A stretch of DNA of 12,627 bases, taken from the NCBI GenBank assembly GCA_964568355.1, contig CAZMRK010000506.1, positions 1 to 12,627 of the forward strand. The letters run 5' to 3'. Of this stretch, positions 1 to 7,688 are shown one piece after another (within the stretch, counting starts at the first letter, position 1; the number at the start of each line of letters is the position of its first letter). The position numbers and the translations under genes are program-made. The DNA is from JAJPJX01 sp964568355 (GTDB taxonomy: Bacteria; Acidobacteriota; Terriglobia; Bryobacterales; Bryobacteraceae). The notes under the pieces are model-generated. The model was not told where the DNA came from. It ran no database searches and worked only from the letters and a program-made list of their open reading frames with translations.

Positions 1-5
1 GTTCC

Positions 6-3000
6 TCAGCGGGACATGACGATCCGCATGCCCTGCGGCTTCCGCCAAGGGAGCGGTTGCGAAATGCCGTTTTTCAGCATCCTGCTACTCTCCGACAGCA
101 CGATGATCGGATCCCAGACGACCGGATCCGGCAGTTCTTCACCTGTCTTCTCCAAAATGAATCGGAGGGTGTCTCCCGCACGAACCGGCACTGCGGGGAT
201 GCGACATTCGACGCGCTTGCGGGAATCAGGTGGGACTTCTGTCCAGCCTGACGGAGGCCAAAGCTGCGAGCCATTGTGCAGTACCTTAGCGCGCGCGATA
301 TGGTGGTTTTCTGCGCTGGGATCTTTACGAAGATAACCTTCAATCGAAGCCGTGCCGGCCTGCGGCACGACGAAGACGCGGGCAACATCGGAGTGTCTGC
401 CGGACTGCATCCAGATCCGGCCGACGCGGGCGAGGCCCGAACCGGTCCAGAGGCCTTCGTAGCCGGTATGCTCCCAGCGCAACGCGCGGACGGATCCATC
501 CTCCAGGTGTTCTTCGTATCTCCACTGCGCAGCACCTTGGGTCGGGGCGAAGCCGCCAAGAGCACGATACGTGGGTGGATCTCCAGCAATAGACGCGGCG
601 AGTGAGACTGCGCTTCGGTTGCCATCGCCATCCACGGCACGCACCTCATACTTTGCGGCGATGAGGCGGGCGGGCTCGCCGGTGTGGTCGAAATAGAAAT
701 TGCCGATGGCCGCGCGCGCCTGCGGTTTGCCGTCGCGCAGGATTTCGTAATAGGAGATCCAGTTGTCGTCCGTTGCAGGTTTCCATCGGACCTCGATCCC
801 TTGCACACCCAGGTTGGTGCCCATACTCTTGGTCACGCCGGCTGGCGCGGATGGCGGTACGCTGTCGGTACCGGCACCGGGATGTTTTGGAAGATTGAGA
901 AAGAGGATCTCGCCCGGCAGAACGCTCTCAAGCTCAATTCCTTTTTCCATGAGGTCGGCTCCGCGGCGGGTAGCGCGATCACCGGATTTGGCGAAACGCA
1001 CGTCGTAAGAGGCGGTAGGCAAGAGTCCGCGCGGCCGGATGACCACGGGCTTCCCGGGCGTGGGATCGAGGCGCACGGGTGTCTTCAGTTTGACGTATTT
1101 GAAGCCGAGCCGGTCGGCCTCGCCCCTGGCCATGTCGATCTCCGCTGAAGCGACGGCTTTGCGATCGTTCGCGCGCATGATGGTGATGCGATATTTGCCT
1201 TTATTGGTTGTGGAGTCCCATTCGTGTTTCCCGATGCCGTTGAGACCGAGTTGGGTGACGATAAGAGGCTCGCCTGCGGGCTGGATGGCCATTCCAAAGA
1301 ACTGATCCTTCGCCGGTTGGACCGCGCCGCGCTTGATGATCTGGCGGATATAAGGGACTTCGCTTCCGTTGCGGCTGAACTTGAAATTGACCGGCCCGTA
1401 GACCTCGCCGGCGGTTCCGTAGAAGCGCGGCTCGCCGTCGACAGGATCCTGGTAGACACCCGTATCGACAGCAGCGGCATTTTCCGTGGACACCAGGCAC
1501 ATGTTCCAAGGACCGCCGCGGTAAGTGTCCTGGCCGCCTCCGGAAATGCGTTTTGCGAGGAGGAGATAGACCGGAGCGGTATGCGCATGCTTGGTCAGTA
1601 TGACGCCATGGGAGCCCTCACGATTCATTCGCTGGAAGTACCAGATGGGATCGTCATTGTCGACGGCCGGCCGGAATACATGGCTCCAGCGCCCGACTAC
1701 TCCCTGGGCCCTGAGGTAACGGTACAGGTCCCAATTCTGGCGAATAGCTTCGAGATCTGGGCCATCGCCGGGATCGCGATACCAGGTGGGATCCATGGAG
1801 AGGTGAATGCGGTCAGAACCGGACCGATAGAGGGTGTGATCGAAATCGGAAACGTTGTGGTACTTGTCCGGAGGAATGATGAGCGAGGTGTAGTAGGAAC
1901 TGTACGGTCCTACGCCACCGTCTGTGTATTCTCCCGATTCGGCGAAGCGCGCGAGATCGTAACTGATCCACCGGCCGCCTCCATAACACGCATCGACCCC
2001 GCTATGCGGATAAGTCGACTTGAACTTTTCGAGCAGCCAGCGAAAGTTCTGGTCCGAGTCGAGATAGTCTGTATCGTTGGCGCTGACGGCGGGCGCAATA
2101 TCGTAGCGCCACTGGAAGTCACCCCAGTCGCGAACGCTCGCAGCCAGAAGGTTGTACTGCCATTGGGCGGTGGCGCGGAGGGATTGCTCGAAATGCCCCG
2201 TACCTCGTATGAGCCAGTCTGGATGCTCCTGGGCGACGAACGAGCCGGGAGTTGCCAGAAAAGTGGGAAACCAGAGCACCCAATTCATGCCGTGCTTACG
2301 GGCGAAGTCGGTGGTGAGGCGCCAGTCGGGACCTTGCCAGGAGCCCCACTGATCGTACCAGCCAGCATCGTCCCAGAGGATCTCGGTTCCGGTCTCGCGC
2401 ATGAGGTCGATGTAACGAAGATCAAGGACCAGGCGGCGGCCCCAATTATCGCCGCTGGGCTTGCCTCCGTTGCCGACCCACGGGTCGGGCCAATCGACGG
2501 CCCAGCGGGTCCGGGCGAAATACGCATCGTTGGTGTAGTCCCACAGGTGCTCGTATTGCCAATCGAGCAGGCTGTTGCCGAGTGCGTCAATATCCCCGCG
2601 AAAGGCGCCCACAAAGGCCTTAGGTGTTTCAAGGCTCGCTCCCGGCGCCAGGACCTTCCCGTAGCCGGCGACTTTTAGAGACAGGTCGCCGCGCACACCG
2701 TTTGGTCTGTCTTCCCCGACATGCAGTGCCCAGTGGCCCATGTAATCCCAGCCGGCCATGATGCCCTCTTGCGTGTCGCGGTTGCGCAGCGCGATGAGCG
2801 GCAGGTAGGCGCTATAGCTCGCCGTCTGAATCCCGATTTTTGAATCGAAGACGCGGGTGTAGCCAAGCGTGAGACGTTCGGTTTTGAGAAGCTGGCTGCC
2901 GTTATAATTGCCACCCCCGGTGATGTAGTAGAGATCGAGTGTGGCGGTTTCATCAGCCATCAAGTTACACGCGAGGAAGTGTGGCTCCTCAATTTTTATC

Positions 3001-3443
3001 GGCCTGGCCCCGGAGTTCCGAATCGAGACCCATTCGCGGATGATCGGCGTGTGCGCATAAACAAGATAGTGTTTGATGATCTCGACCGCACCGCGCCGGA
3101 GGCGAAGATCCAGTTGGGATTGGCCGGGCCTCACTTCACGGATTTCGGAACCGGCCAGGGTCCAGCCAATATCCGCGCCGGTAATGGTGTGTCCATCTGC
3201 CGTGAGCCGGATTTCAGGCGAGGATTGGGAGGCGGAGACGAATTCATGTCCGGATGCGACGCTCCGGAAAGACACCAGCAGGACCCTGCCCGCCGCGACG
3301 CGTATCGTTTTCCGGACGACGCCGGTATCGAGGACCCAATCATCACCGGATCGATGAATGGCTGGGGACTCCGCGAATGACGAAGAAAGGCACACCGCGA
3401 TGCAGGTTAAGAAAAGCCCGTGTTGCTTCAGGGAAATGCTCAT
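6..3443 (-). CDS. Secreted GH36-like glycoside hydrolase (alpha-galactosidase type) with FN3 and C-terminal beta-sandwich
   Basis: Probable exported glycosidase of about 1145 aa. The frame is open to 3524, but I start it at 3443: GAGGAG lies 4 nt upstream and the protein then opens with a clean signal peptide (MSISLKQHGL, hydrophobic core, cut near SSFA/ES at residue 24). The longer start would add an Arg-rich head and overlap the upstream gene. Order of parts: N-terminal beta-sandwich (about 25-290); (beta/alpha)8 barrel (about 300-620) with DDAGW at 358-362, QWRYD at 444-448 (D448 is my candidate nucleophile) and CYGGGRW at 486-492 followed by EYTDGG (D508 is the candidate acid/base); a further beta-rich region (720-850); an FN3-like domain (862-952); and a C-terminal beta-rich domain (965-1117). 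The barrel motifs match clan GH-D/GH36 in order but are divergent, so substrate is uncertain: alpha-galactoside is the family default. Last gene of a three-gene operon, 34 nt after its neighbour. Confidence 0.8.
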   Translation of the reverse strand: MSISLKQHGLFLTCIAVCLSSSFAESPAIHRSGDDWVLDTGVVRKTIRVAAGRVLLVSFRSVASGHEFVSASQSSPEIRLTADGHTITGADIGWTLAGSEIREVRPGQSQLDLRLRRGAVEIIKHYLVYAHTPIIREWVSIRNSGARPIKIEEPHFLACNLMADETATLDLYYITGGGNYNGSQLLKTERLTLGYTRVFDSKIGIQTASYSAYLPLIALRNRDTQEGIMAGWDYMGHWALHVGEDRPNGVRGDLSLKVAGYGKVLAPGASLETPKAFVGAFRGDIDALGNSLLDWQYEHLWDYTNDAYFARTRWAVDWPDPWVGNGGKPSGDNWGRRLVLDLRYIDLMRETGTEILWDDAGWYDQWGSWQGPDWRLTTDFARKHGMNWVLWFPTFLATPGSFVAQEHPDWLIRGTGHFEQSLRATAQWQYNLLAASVRDWGDFQWRYDIAPAVSANDTDYLDSDQNFRWLLEKFKSTYPHSGVDACYGGGRWISYDLARFAESGEYTDGGVGPYSSYYTSLIIPPDKYHNVSDFDHTLYRSGSDRIHLSMDPTWYRDPGDGPDLEAIRQNWDLYRYLRAQGVVGRWSHVFRPAVDNDDPIWYFQRMNREGSHGVILTKHAHTAPVYLLLAKRISGGGQDTYRGGPWNMCLVSTENAAAVDTGVYQDPVDGEPRFYGTAGEVYGPVNFKFSRNGSEVPYIRQIIKRGAVQPAKDQFFGMAIQPAGEPLIVTQLGLNGIGKHEWDSTTNKGKYRITIMRANDRKAVASAEIDMARGEADRLGFKYVKLKTPVRLDPTPGKPVVIRPRGLLPTASYDVRFAKSGDRATRRGADLMEKGIELESVLPGEILFLNLPKHPGAGTDSVPPSAPAGVTKSMGTNLGVQGIEVRWKPATDDNWISYYEILRDGKPQARAAIGNFYFDHTGEPARLIAAKYEVRAVDGDGNRSAVSLAASIAGDPPTYRALGGFAPTQGAAQWRYEEHLEDGSVRALRWEHTGYEGLWTGSGLARVGRIWMQSGRHSDVARVFVVPQAGTASIEGYLRKDPSAENHHIARAKVLHNGSQLWPPSGWTEVPPDSRKRVECRIPAVPVRAGDTLRFILEKTGEELPDPVVWDPIIVLSESSRMLKNGISQPLPWRKPQGMRIVMSR

Positions 3444-3477
3444 CGAACTCCTCGACGCCGGAGATGGAACAGGCCGG

Positions 3478-4530
3478 CTAGTCCGCCGGGCACAACAGGC
3501 GGGAGACGATCTCATCAATTCCATGGGGAGAACCGCGAAAGCTCCAGACCTGGCTGATATCCTCGCAACTGCGGACGCCGGTACCGGCGCCGATGGCCGG
3601 AGAGTGATATTCCAGTTCGTTGAACTGGCCCCAACGGCTGCTCACATTGCATGCCTGCACAGCGTAACCAAGATCGCCGGGCTGGTCCCAGGGAACATCG
3701 ATATATTCGCCGGAAGAATCGACCGCGAAGTTGCGGATGATCAGCAGCGAGGAGCCGCCCTGGTCGAAGCGATAGCCGATACGGCCGGTGGTTGCCGTCG
3801 CGCGAACGCCGATTTTTTGCTCTCCGGGCGCATCCATTCGCCAGCGAATTACGTGGTCGGTGAGGCGGAGTGTGCCCGATGCGATGTTGCCGAAATAGAC
3901 TCTCGGCTCGCTTCTGCGATAGACGGGGATGAGCATTTCACCGCCGTGCGGCATCTGGGTCAGGTTCCAGAGGCCAACCCGGGTGTCGGCGCCGTCGGCC
4001 AGAACAAGCATCGTGTGCTGGGCATACCCGGCATATTCGACTTCACGAAGCAGGCTGCCCACACCTTCGTGACGCAATGGGTTCGCTGCAGGCATCACCC
4101 ACTTGTGGATCTCGAGCTCGGCCGTGGTCCCCTGGCGGTAGAACCGCAGCGACAGCCGGTTGACCATGCGGACCGTGCCGTCGCGGATCTCCGCTGTATA
4201 ACAACCGGGGTCCAGTTGGCGCGGCTGGAAGTAGCTGGAAAGATCGACTTGCGGATACTGGGGGAAGAACAGGTCCAGCTCGGGAGAGAGCCAGGTGCGA
4301 TCTCCACCGGAATTCTGCCAGTCGCCCGAGGCGTAATACGCGGCGGCCGATTCGGGTGTTGCGAGCGCCGGATTGGTCCAATAGATGTTCTCTTCGCTGG
4401 AGGGACCGAATAAACCCAGGATGCGACCACCGTGCGGGAGGAGCAGAATCCGGGTGCCATCCGGCAGACCGACGGTGTGCAGGGGCTTCCCGATGGCGCT
4501 CAACGTTTCGGTCAAGGTCTCATAAGTCAT
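3478..4530 (-). CDS. DUF6786-like protein, galactose-mutarotase-type fold
   Basis: A 350-aa protein with no signal peptide or membrane segment, so probably cytoplasmic. It resembles the DUF6786 family, which I recall as beta-sandwich proteins related to galactose mutarotases; the reaction is not established. Recognisable stretches are HGGRILGL (33-40), GGDRTWLSPE (75-84), a central run of beta strands, and FNELEYHSPA (303-312) near the C-terminus. I chose the start at 4530 because AGGAG lies 7 nt upstream. The possible start at 4557 adds only an Arg-rich MYQTCRRRR leader and would overlap the preceding SDR stop at 4541. It sits 10 nt after that SDR and 34 nt before the secreted GH36-like enzyme, so a role on the released sugar (anomer handling or binding) is a reasonable inference. 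Function otherwise unknown. Confidence 0.75.
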   Translation of the reverse strand: MTYETLTETLSAIGKPLHTVGLPDGTRILLLPHGGRILGLFGPSSEENIYWTNPALATPESAAAYYASGDWQNSGGDRTWLSPELDLFFPQYPQVDLSSYFQPRQLDPGCYTAEIRDGTVRMVNRLSLRFYRQGTTAELEIHKWVMPAANPLRHEGVGSLLREVEYAGYAQHTMLVLADGADTRVGLWNLTQMPHGGEMLIPVYRRSEPRVYFGNIASGTLRLTDHVIRWRMDAPGEQKIGVRATATTGRIGYRFDQGGSSLLIIRNFAVDSSGEYIDVPWDQPGDLGYAVQACNVSSRWGQFNELEYHSPAIGAGTGVRSCEDISQVWSFRGSPHGIDEIVSRLLCPAD

Positions 4531-4540
4531 ACGGCGTCTC

Positions 4541-5383
4541 CTACACGTCTGGTACATACCCTATGCCACACCTGGCAGTGGACTCGTGGCGGAAATCGCG
4601 GATGAGTGACATGAGAGCGGTCGTGCCGCCGTCGGCGACGATCGTTTGCCCGACGATGTACTGAGCGGCGTCCGAGCAGAGGAAACAGGCAAGCTTTGCG
4701 ATTTCAACCGGGAAACCGGGGCGGCCGAGCGGAACGGCATCTTTCGCATCCTCCATGGCCGATTCAACGGTGCGGCCTTCGAAGGCTTTACTGTGATTCT
4801 CGACGATCACCCATCCGGGGGCGATGGCGTTGACACGCACCCCCTTGTGCGCGAGTTCGATACCCAGCGTGCGAGTGTGGGCGATGATAGCGCCCTTGGT
4901 GCCCGCATATACAGCGTGCTCGGGCGCCCCTGCGATACCGTGCACGGACGTGAGATTGACGATAGCGCCCCCACCATGTTCGATCATGTAGCCGGTGACC
5001 TTCTGCATCATGAAGAACTGTGCGCGCACGTTCACGTTATAGACCGTGTTGTATTGCTCGGGAGTGATCTTCAGCAGGGGCTTATTGAAGGTGATACCCG
5101 CGTTGTTGATTAAAAAATCAACACCGTCGAGAAACTGTAGAGCGCAATCAGCGAATCCGAAGACCTCGTCCGGCTTCGCGAAATCCGCCCGAAAGGCCGC
5201 GGCCCGGCGACCCATAGCCTGGATCTCACTGGCGGCGCTGGCAGCGCCGGCATCACTGTGTGCGTAATGAAGGACTACATCCGCACCCTGGCGGCCGAAT
5301 TCGAGCGCAATCTCGCGGCCGATGCCGGTACCCGATCCGGTGACGACCGCCTTCTTGCCGGCGAAGCCTAAGCTGTTGTCCAT
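4541..5383 (-). CDS. SDR-family NAD(P)-dependent oxidoreductase (classical, FabG/glucose dehydrogenase-like)
   Basis: A 280-aa classical short-chain dehydrogenase, cytoplasmic, expected to oxidise or reduce a hydroxyl/keto group on a sugar-like substrate. Visible motifs: cofactor loop TGSGTGIG (15-22), NNAG (93-96), catalytic Ser146, Tyr159 and Lys163 (YAGTK), and NAIAPG (185-190). The C-terminal VADGGTTALMSL stretch is followed by about 20 extra residues. The start at 5383 is preceded by GGAAGG at good distance and puts the Rossmann fold about 10 residues from the N-terminus; the frame runs on to 5455, but the added 24 residues would cross the promoter and operator described separately. First gene of the operon with the DUF6786-like protein and the GH36-like glycosidase, and divergent from the GntR regulator. 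Substrate cannot be read from sequence; a sugar or sugar-acid dehydrogenase fits the context. Confidence 0.9.
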   Translation of the reverse strand: MDNSLGFAGKKAVVTGSGTGIGREIALEFGRQGADVVLHYAHSDAGAASAASEIQAMGRRAAAFRADFAKPDEVFGFADCALQFLDGVDFLINNAGITFNKPLLKITPEQYNTVYNVNVRAQFFMMQKVTGYMIEHGGGAIVNLTSVHGIAGAPEHAVYAGTKGAIIAHTRTLGIELAHKGVRVNAIAPGWVIVENHSKAFEGRTVESAMEDAKDAVPLGRPGFPVEIAKLACFLCSDAAQYIVGQTIVADGGTTALMSLIRDFRHESTARCGIGYVPDV

Positions 5384-5406
5384 GGCAGCCTTCCGACTGG
5401 CTGTAT

Positions 5407-5434
5407 GGTATAGCCAGGACACTCTTGTTGTCAA
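5407..5434 (-). promoter_or_regulatory. Sigma-70-type promoter of the SDR-DUF6786-GH36 operon
   Basis: Read on the minus strand: a perfect -35 TTGACA (5429-5434), a 16-bp spacer and a -10 TATACC (5407-5412, 4 of 6 matches to TATAAT). Transcription would begin near 5400, giving a leader of about 17 nt that still contains the GGAAGG ribosome site. The inverted repeat at 5435-5448 directly abuts the -35 box. Confidence 0.55.
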
Positions 5435-5448
5435 TATTGTCGACGATA
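5435..5448. promoter_or_regulatory. Candidate GntR/FadR-type operator (inverted repeat)
   Basis: TATTGTC/GACGATA is a 14-bp inverted repeat with 6 of 7 arm positions paired. Its TTGTC-GACRA core resembles operators of FadR/VanR-type GntR proteins (general form TnGT...ACnA). It lies between the divergent SDR and GntR genes and touches the -35 box of the SDR promoter. A similar repeat, similarly placed, occurs at 12281-12294. Binding by the adjacent regulator is inferred. Confidence 0.5.
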
Positions 5449-5550
5449 ATTTCAAGCAAAGCCGATTGGAAACGTGCGTATCGGGGGCGCGGCCGGAGAG
5501 TCAGAATGTCCACAAATATCGCGAATTCTTCGTCCGGCTTGCCTTGCGGC

Positions 5551-5556
5551 TATACT
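5551..5556 (+). promoter_or_regulatory. Candidate -10 box of the GntR regulator gene
   Basis: TATACT matches TATAAT at 5 of 6 positions and would place transcription start near 5563. No convincing -35 box lies 16-18 bp upstream, so this promoter is weak or depends on another factor. Its position favours translation from the ATG at 5589 over the ATG at 5571, which would leave a leader of only about 8 nt. The rest of 5449-5550 shows no gene or clear site. Confidence 0.3.
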
Positions 5557-5588
5557 GATTGTAGACACGGATGTCAGCAAGGATGAAG

Positions 5589-6341
5589 ATGAGCAAAGAC
5601 ACCGGCCAGCGCGAGGGACTTGTATCCACCAGTCAGAAAGTGGAGACCTTTATTCGAAACGCGATTTACCAGGGGCGGCTGAAACCCCGGGAACGCCTCA
5701 TCGAAGATGACATCGCGAAGCAGCTCGGTTGCAGCAGGGGACCGGTACGGGAGGCGGTGCTGCGGCTTGAGCGAGATGGGATGATCGTGATCACACCCCG
5801 GCGAGGAACGTTCATCCGCGACATCTCTCCGGATGAGGTGGAGGTGGTCTTCAGCGTTCGTGGAAAGCTGGAAGGGCTTTGCGTGCGCTATATGCGCGAG
5901 GACTTCACGCCGGAGAAGAAGGCTCTGGTAAAGAAAGCGCTGGAGGCGATGAAATCGGCCGCCGCGGCCAAGGACGACGAGCGCTTTCTTAAGGCAGATA
6001 TGCGCCTGCATCGCACGATCTGGAAGCTTTCTGGAAAACAGCACTTGTATCGCACACTAAACTACATCATGAATCCGCTATTTTTTATGGTTGCGCGGGA
6101 ATACTCGTCGCGGCTAAACTCCGTGGAACAGTCCTACCGTACCCATGAGAGCTATGTGCAGACGATCCTGACTGTGCCGATCGGCCGAGTGGAGAGAGAA
6201 GTCGAGCGTTACTTTTCCAACCTCTACAAAGATCTTAACAAGGCGGTATTCCACCGTTCTGCCCCGCCTCTTCGGAATTTCGATGACGACGACGAATTTA
6301 GTTTGGATACCGAGCCGGGCAACGTTGAGATCGACGCGTAA
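5589..6341 (+). CDS. GntR-family transcriptional regulator, FadR subfamily with FCD domain
   Basis: A 250-aa DNA-binding regulator, the likely local controller of this locus. The N-terminal winged helix-turn-helix spans about 12-78, with the typical LIEDDIAKQLGCSRGPVREA segment (37-56) and the RRGTFI wing (71-76). The rest is an all-helical FCD effector domain of the VanR/FadR type. Asp137 and His141 (DMRLH) and His186 fit the usual metal-binding positions. The fourth expected position, 22 residues later, is Tyr208 instead of His. The tail (230-250) is acidic. I prefer the ATG at 5589, which has AAGGA 5 nt upstream; ATGs at 5571 and 5583 in the same frame have no proper ribosome site. It is followed 14 nt later by an MFS transporter, so the pair is probably co-transcribed. 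Ligand unknown; sugar acids or other carboxylates are common in this subfamily. Confidence 0.9.
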   Translation: MSKDTGQREGLVSTSQKVETFIRNAIYQGRLKPRERLIEDDIAKQLGCSRGPVREAVLRLERDGMIVITPRRGTFIRDISPDEVEVVFSVRGKLEGLCVRYMREDFTPEKKALVKKALEAMKSAAAAKDDERFLKADMRLHRTIWKLSGKQHLYRTLNYIMNPLFFMVAREYSSRLNSVEQSYRTHESYVQTILTVPIGRVEREVERYFSNLYKDLNKAVFHRSAPPLRNFDDDDEFSLDTEPGNVEIDA

Positions 6342-6355
6342 CCTGGTCCTTAGCG

Positions 6356-7657
6356 ATGGCCAACGCAGCGCTGAGTGAGGGACCTGACATCGGCAGCAGC
6401 GTCCGCAAGAAGACCTCTCGGCGTATTCTTCCTTATATTTTTGTTCTCTACATAATTGCCTATCTTGACAGGGCCAACATCGCCTTTGCCAAGACTACTA
6501 TGTCGGCAGAGCTGGGCTTTTCTGAGGCCGTATTCGGTTTTGGTGCGGGTCTGTTTTTCGTCGGCTACCTGCTGCTGGAGATTCCCAGCACGATCATTGT
6601 GGAGAAGTGGAGTGCTCGAAAGTGGATCGCACGAATCCTGGTTTCATGGGGATTGTGCACGATTCTGGTAGGCTTTATTCGCTCCCCGGGCCAGTTCTAT
6701 GCCGCGCGTTGGGTTCTGGGTGCCGCTGAAGCCGGTTTTTTCCCTGGTGTGGTCGTGTATCTCACTCACTGGTTCCCGCGTGACGACCGGGCAAAAGCAA
6801 TGTCCGGCTTGATTCTTGGTGTGCCGGTCTCTCTGGCCATAGGCGCGCCCTTTTCCGCGCTAATCTTGCAATTTTCCTGGCTTGGCGTCGAAGGCTGGCG
6901 CTGGATGTTTATCTTGCAAGGTCTGCCGGCCATCCTTTTCGGCTTTCTGACCCCTTTCTATCTCAATGATCGACCTGACGATGCTGCATGGCTGACTCCG
7001 AGTGAGAAGTCATGGCTTCAATCCAGGCTGGCAGCCGAACTCCAGGAGAAGCGGCGGAGCGGAGCGCAAAAGATCGGCGAGGTCTTCCTGCGGCCGGATG
7101 TGTGGATGCTGGCGGCGACGCTATTTTTGGCTAATGTCGGCGTATACGCTTTTGTGCTGTGGCTTCCCGCGACATTACAGGCCATAACAGGCGCCTCAGC
7201 GTCCCGTGCCGCCGTAATCAGTGCGGCGCCGTTTTCGATCGCGGCGGTATCCATGTGGCTGATCGCAAGGTCGGCCGACAGAAGGAGAGCATGGCGCATA
7301 CATGCCTCCGTTACGCTGTGCGCCACCGCCGTGGCGTTCTTTCTTGCCGGCATCAGCGAACATCAGGGAACAGCGGCTATCGGCTGGCTGTTTGTGACGG
7401 CAGCCTTCGTGTTTGCGTGGTCCCCACCTTTTTGGGTGCTGCCGACGCTTTCTCTCGGCGAGGTTGCGGCCGCAGCTTCCATCGGGCTCATCAATTCCGT
7501 CGGCAACTTAGGCGGCTTTATCGGCCCCTCCGTCATAGGCTATTTGCTGGAGTTCCACAAGGCCAGAATCATCTCTGTCGGCCTGCTCTCCTGTTGCTTC
7601 TTGTCAGCCGGCCTTCTAGCGATTCTGTCGCGGCCGGCGCCCGTTGCAAGCCGGTGA
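6356..7657 (+). CDS. MFS transporter, anion:cation symporter (ACS) type
   Basis: A 433-aa inner-membrane carrier with about 12 hydrophobic segments and a charged central loop (about residues 205-250). The first helix carries YLDRANIAFA (36-45), the hallmark of ACS-family symporters (hexuronate, glucarate, tartrate, phthalate carriers), followed by the family-typical GLFFVGYLLLEIPS (65-78) and later a GWRWMFILQG stretch. The natural guess is proton-coupled uptake of an organic anion such as a sugar acid, but the substrate cannot be read from sequence. It lies 14 nt behind the GntR gene on the same strand and has no clear ribosome site of its own, which suggests a shared transcript and possibly translational coupling. 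It converges on the E2 gene with 31 nt between stops; I see no clear terminator hairpin there. Confidence 0.88.
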   Translation: MANAALSEGPDIGSSVRKKTSRRILPYIFVLYIIAYLDRANIAFAKTTMSAELGFSEAVFGFGAGLFFVGYLLLEIPSTIIVEKWSARKWIARILVSWGLCTILVGFIRSPGQFYAARWVLGAAEAGFFPGVVVYLTHWFPRDDRAKAMSGLILGVPVSLAIGAPFSALILQFSWLGVEGWRWMFILQGLPAILFGFLTPFYLNDRPDDAAWLTPSEKSWLQSRLAAELQEKRRSGAQKIGEVFLRPDVWMLAATLFLANVGVYAFVLWLPATLQAITGASASRAAVISAAPFSIAAVSMWLIARSADRRRAWRIHASVTLCATAVAFFLAGISEHQGTAAIGWLFVTAAFVFAWSPPFWVLPTLSLGEVAAAASIGLINSVGNLGGFIGPSVIGYLLEFHKARIISVGLLSCCFLSAGLLAILSRPAPVASR

Positions 7658-7688
7658 CGCATTTGTTTCCTTAGCCTGCTATCCGGTA

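Noticed and set aside
1224..2678. A 484-codon plus-strand open frame opposite the GH36-like gene.
   Set aside because: The opposite strand encodes clear glycosidase motifs; this frame shows no domain, signal or ribosome site and reads as an antisense shadow.
3444..3524. N-terminal extension of the GH36-like protein by 27 residues.
   Set aside because: It would overlap the DUF6786-like stop and bury the signal peptide behind an Arg/Ser/Pro-rich segment; the start at 3443 has GAGGAG at good spacing.
3358..4413. A 351-codon plus-strand open frame opposite the DUF6786-like gene and the 5' end of the GH36-like gene.
   Set aside because: It crosses the junction of two well-supported minus-strand genes and has no recognisable protein features.
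5234..5248. Perfect hairpin GGCGCT/AGCGCC with a 3-nt loop, considered as a terminator.
   Set aside because: It lies inside the SDR coding region, has no T-run, and its codons encode an ordinary Ala-rich helix.
5384..5455. N-terminal extension of the first SDR by 24 residues.
   Set aside because: It would run through the promoter and inverted repeat, and classical SDRs begin close to the Rossmann loop; the ATG at 5383 has a good ribosome site.
7658..7688. Gap between the convergent MFS and E2 genes, examined for a bidirectional terminator.
   Set aside because: No stable stem with a flanking T-run is visible in the 31 nt or the adjacent coding ends.
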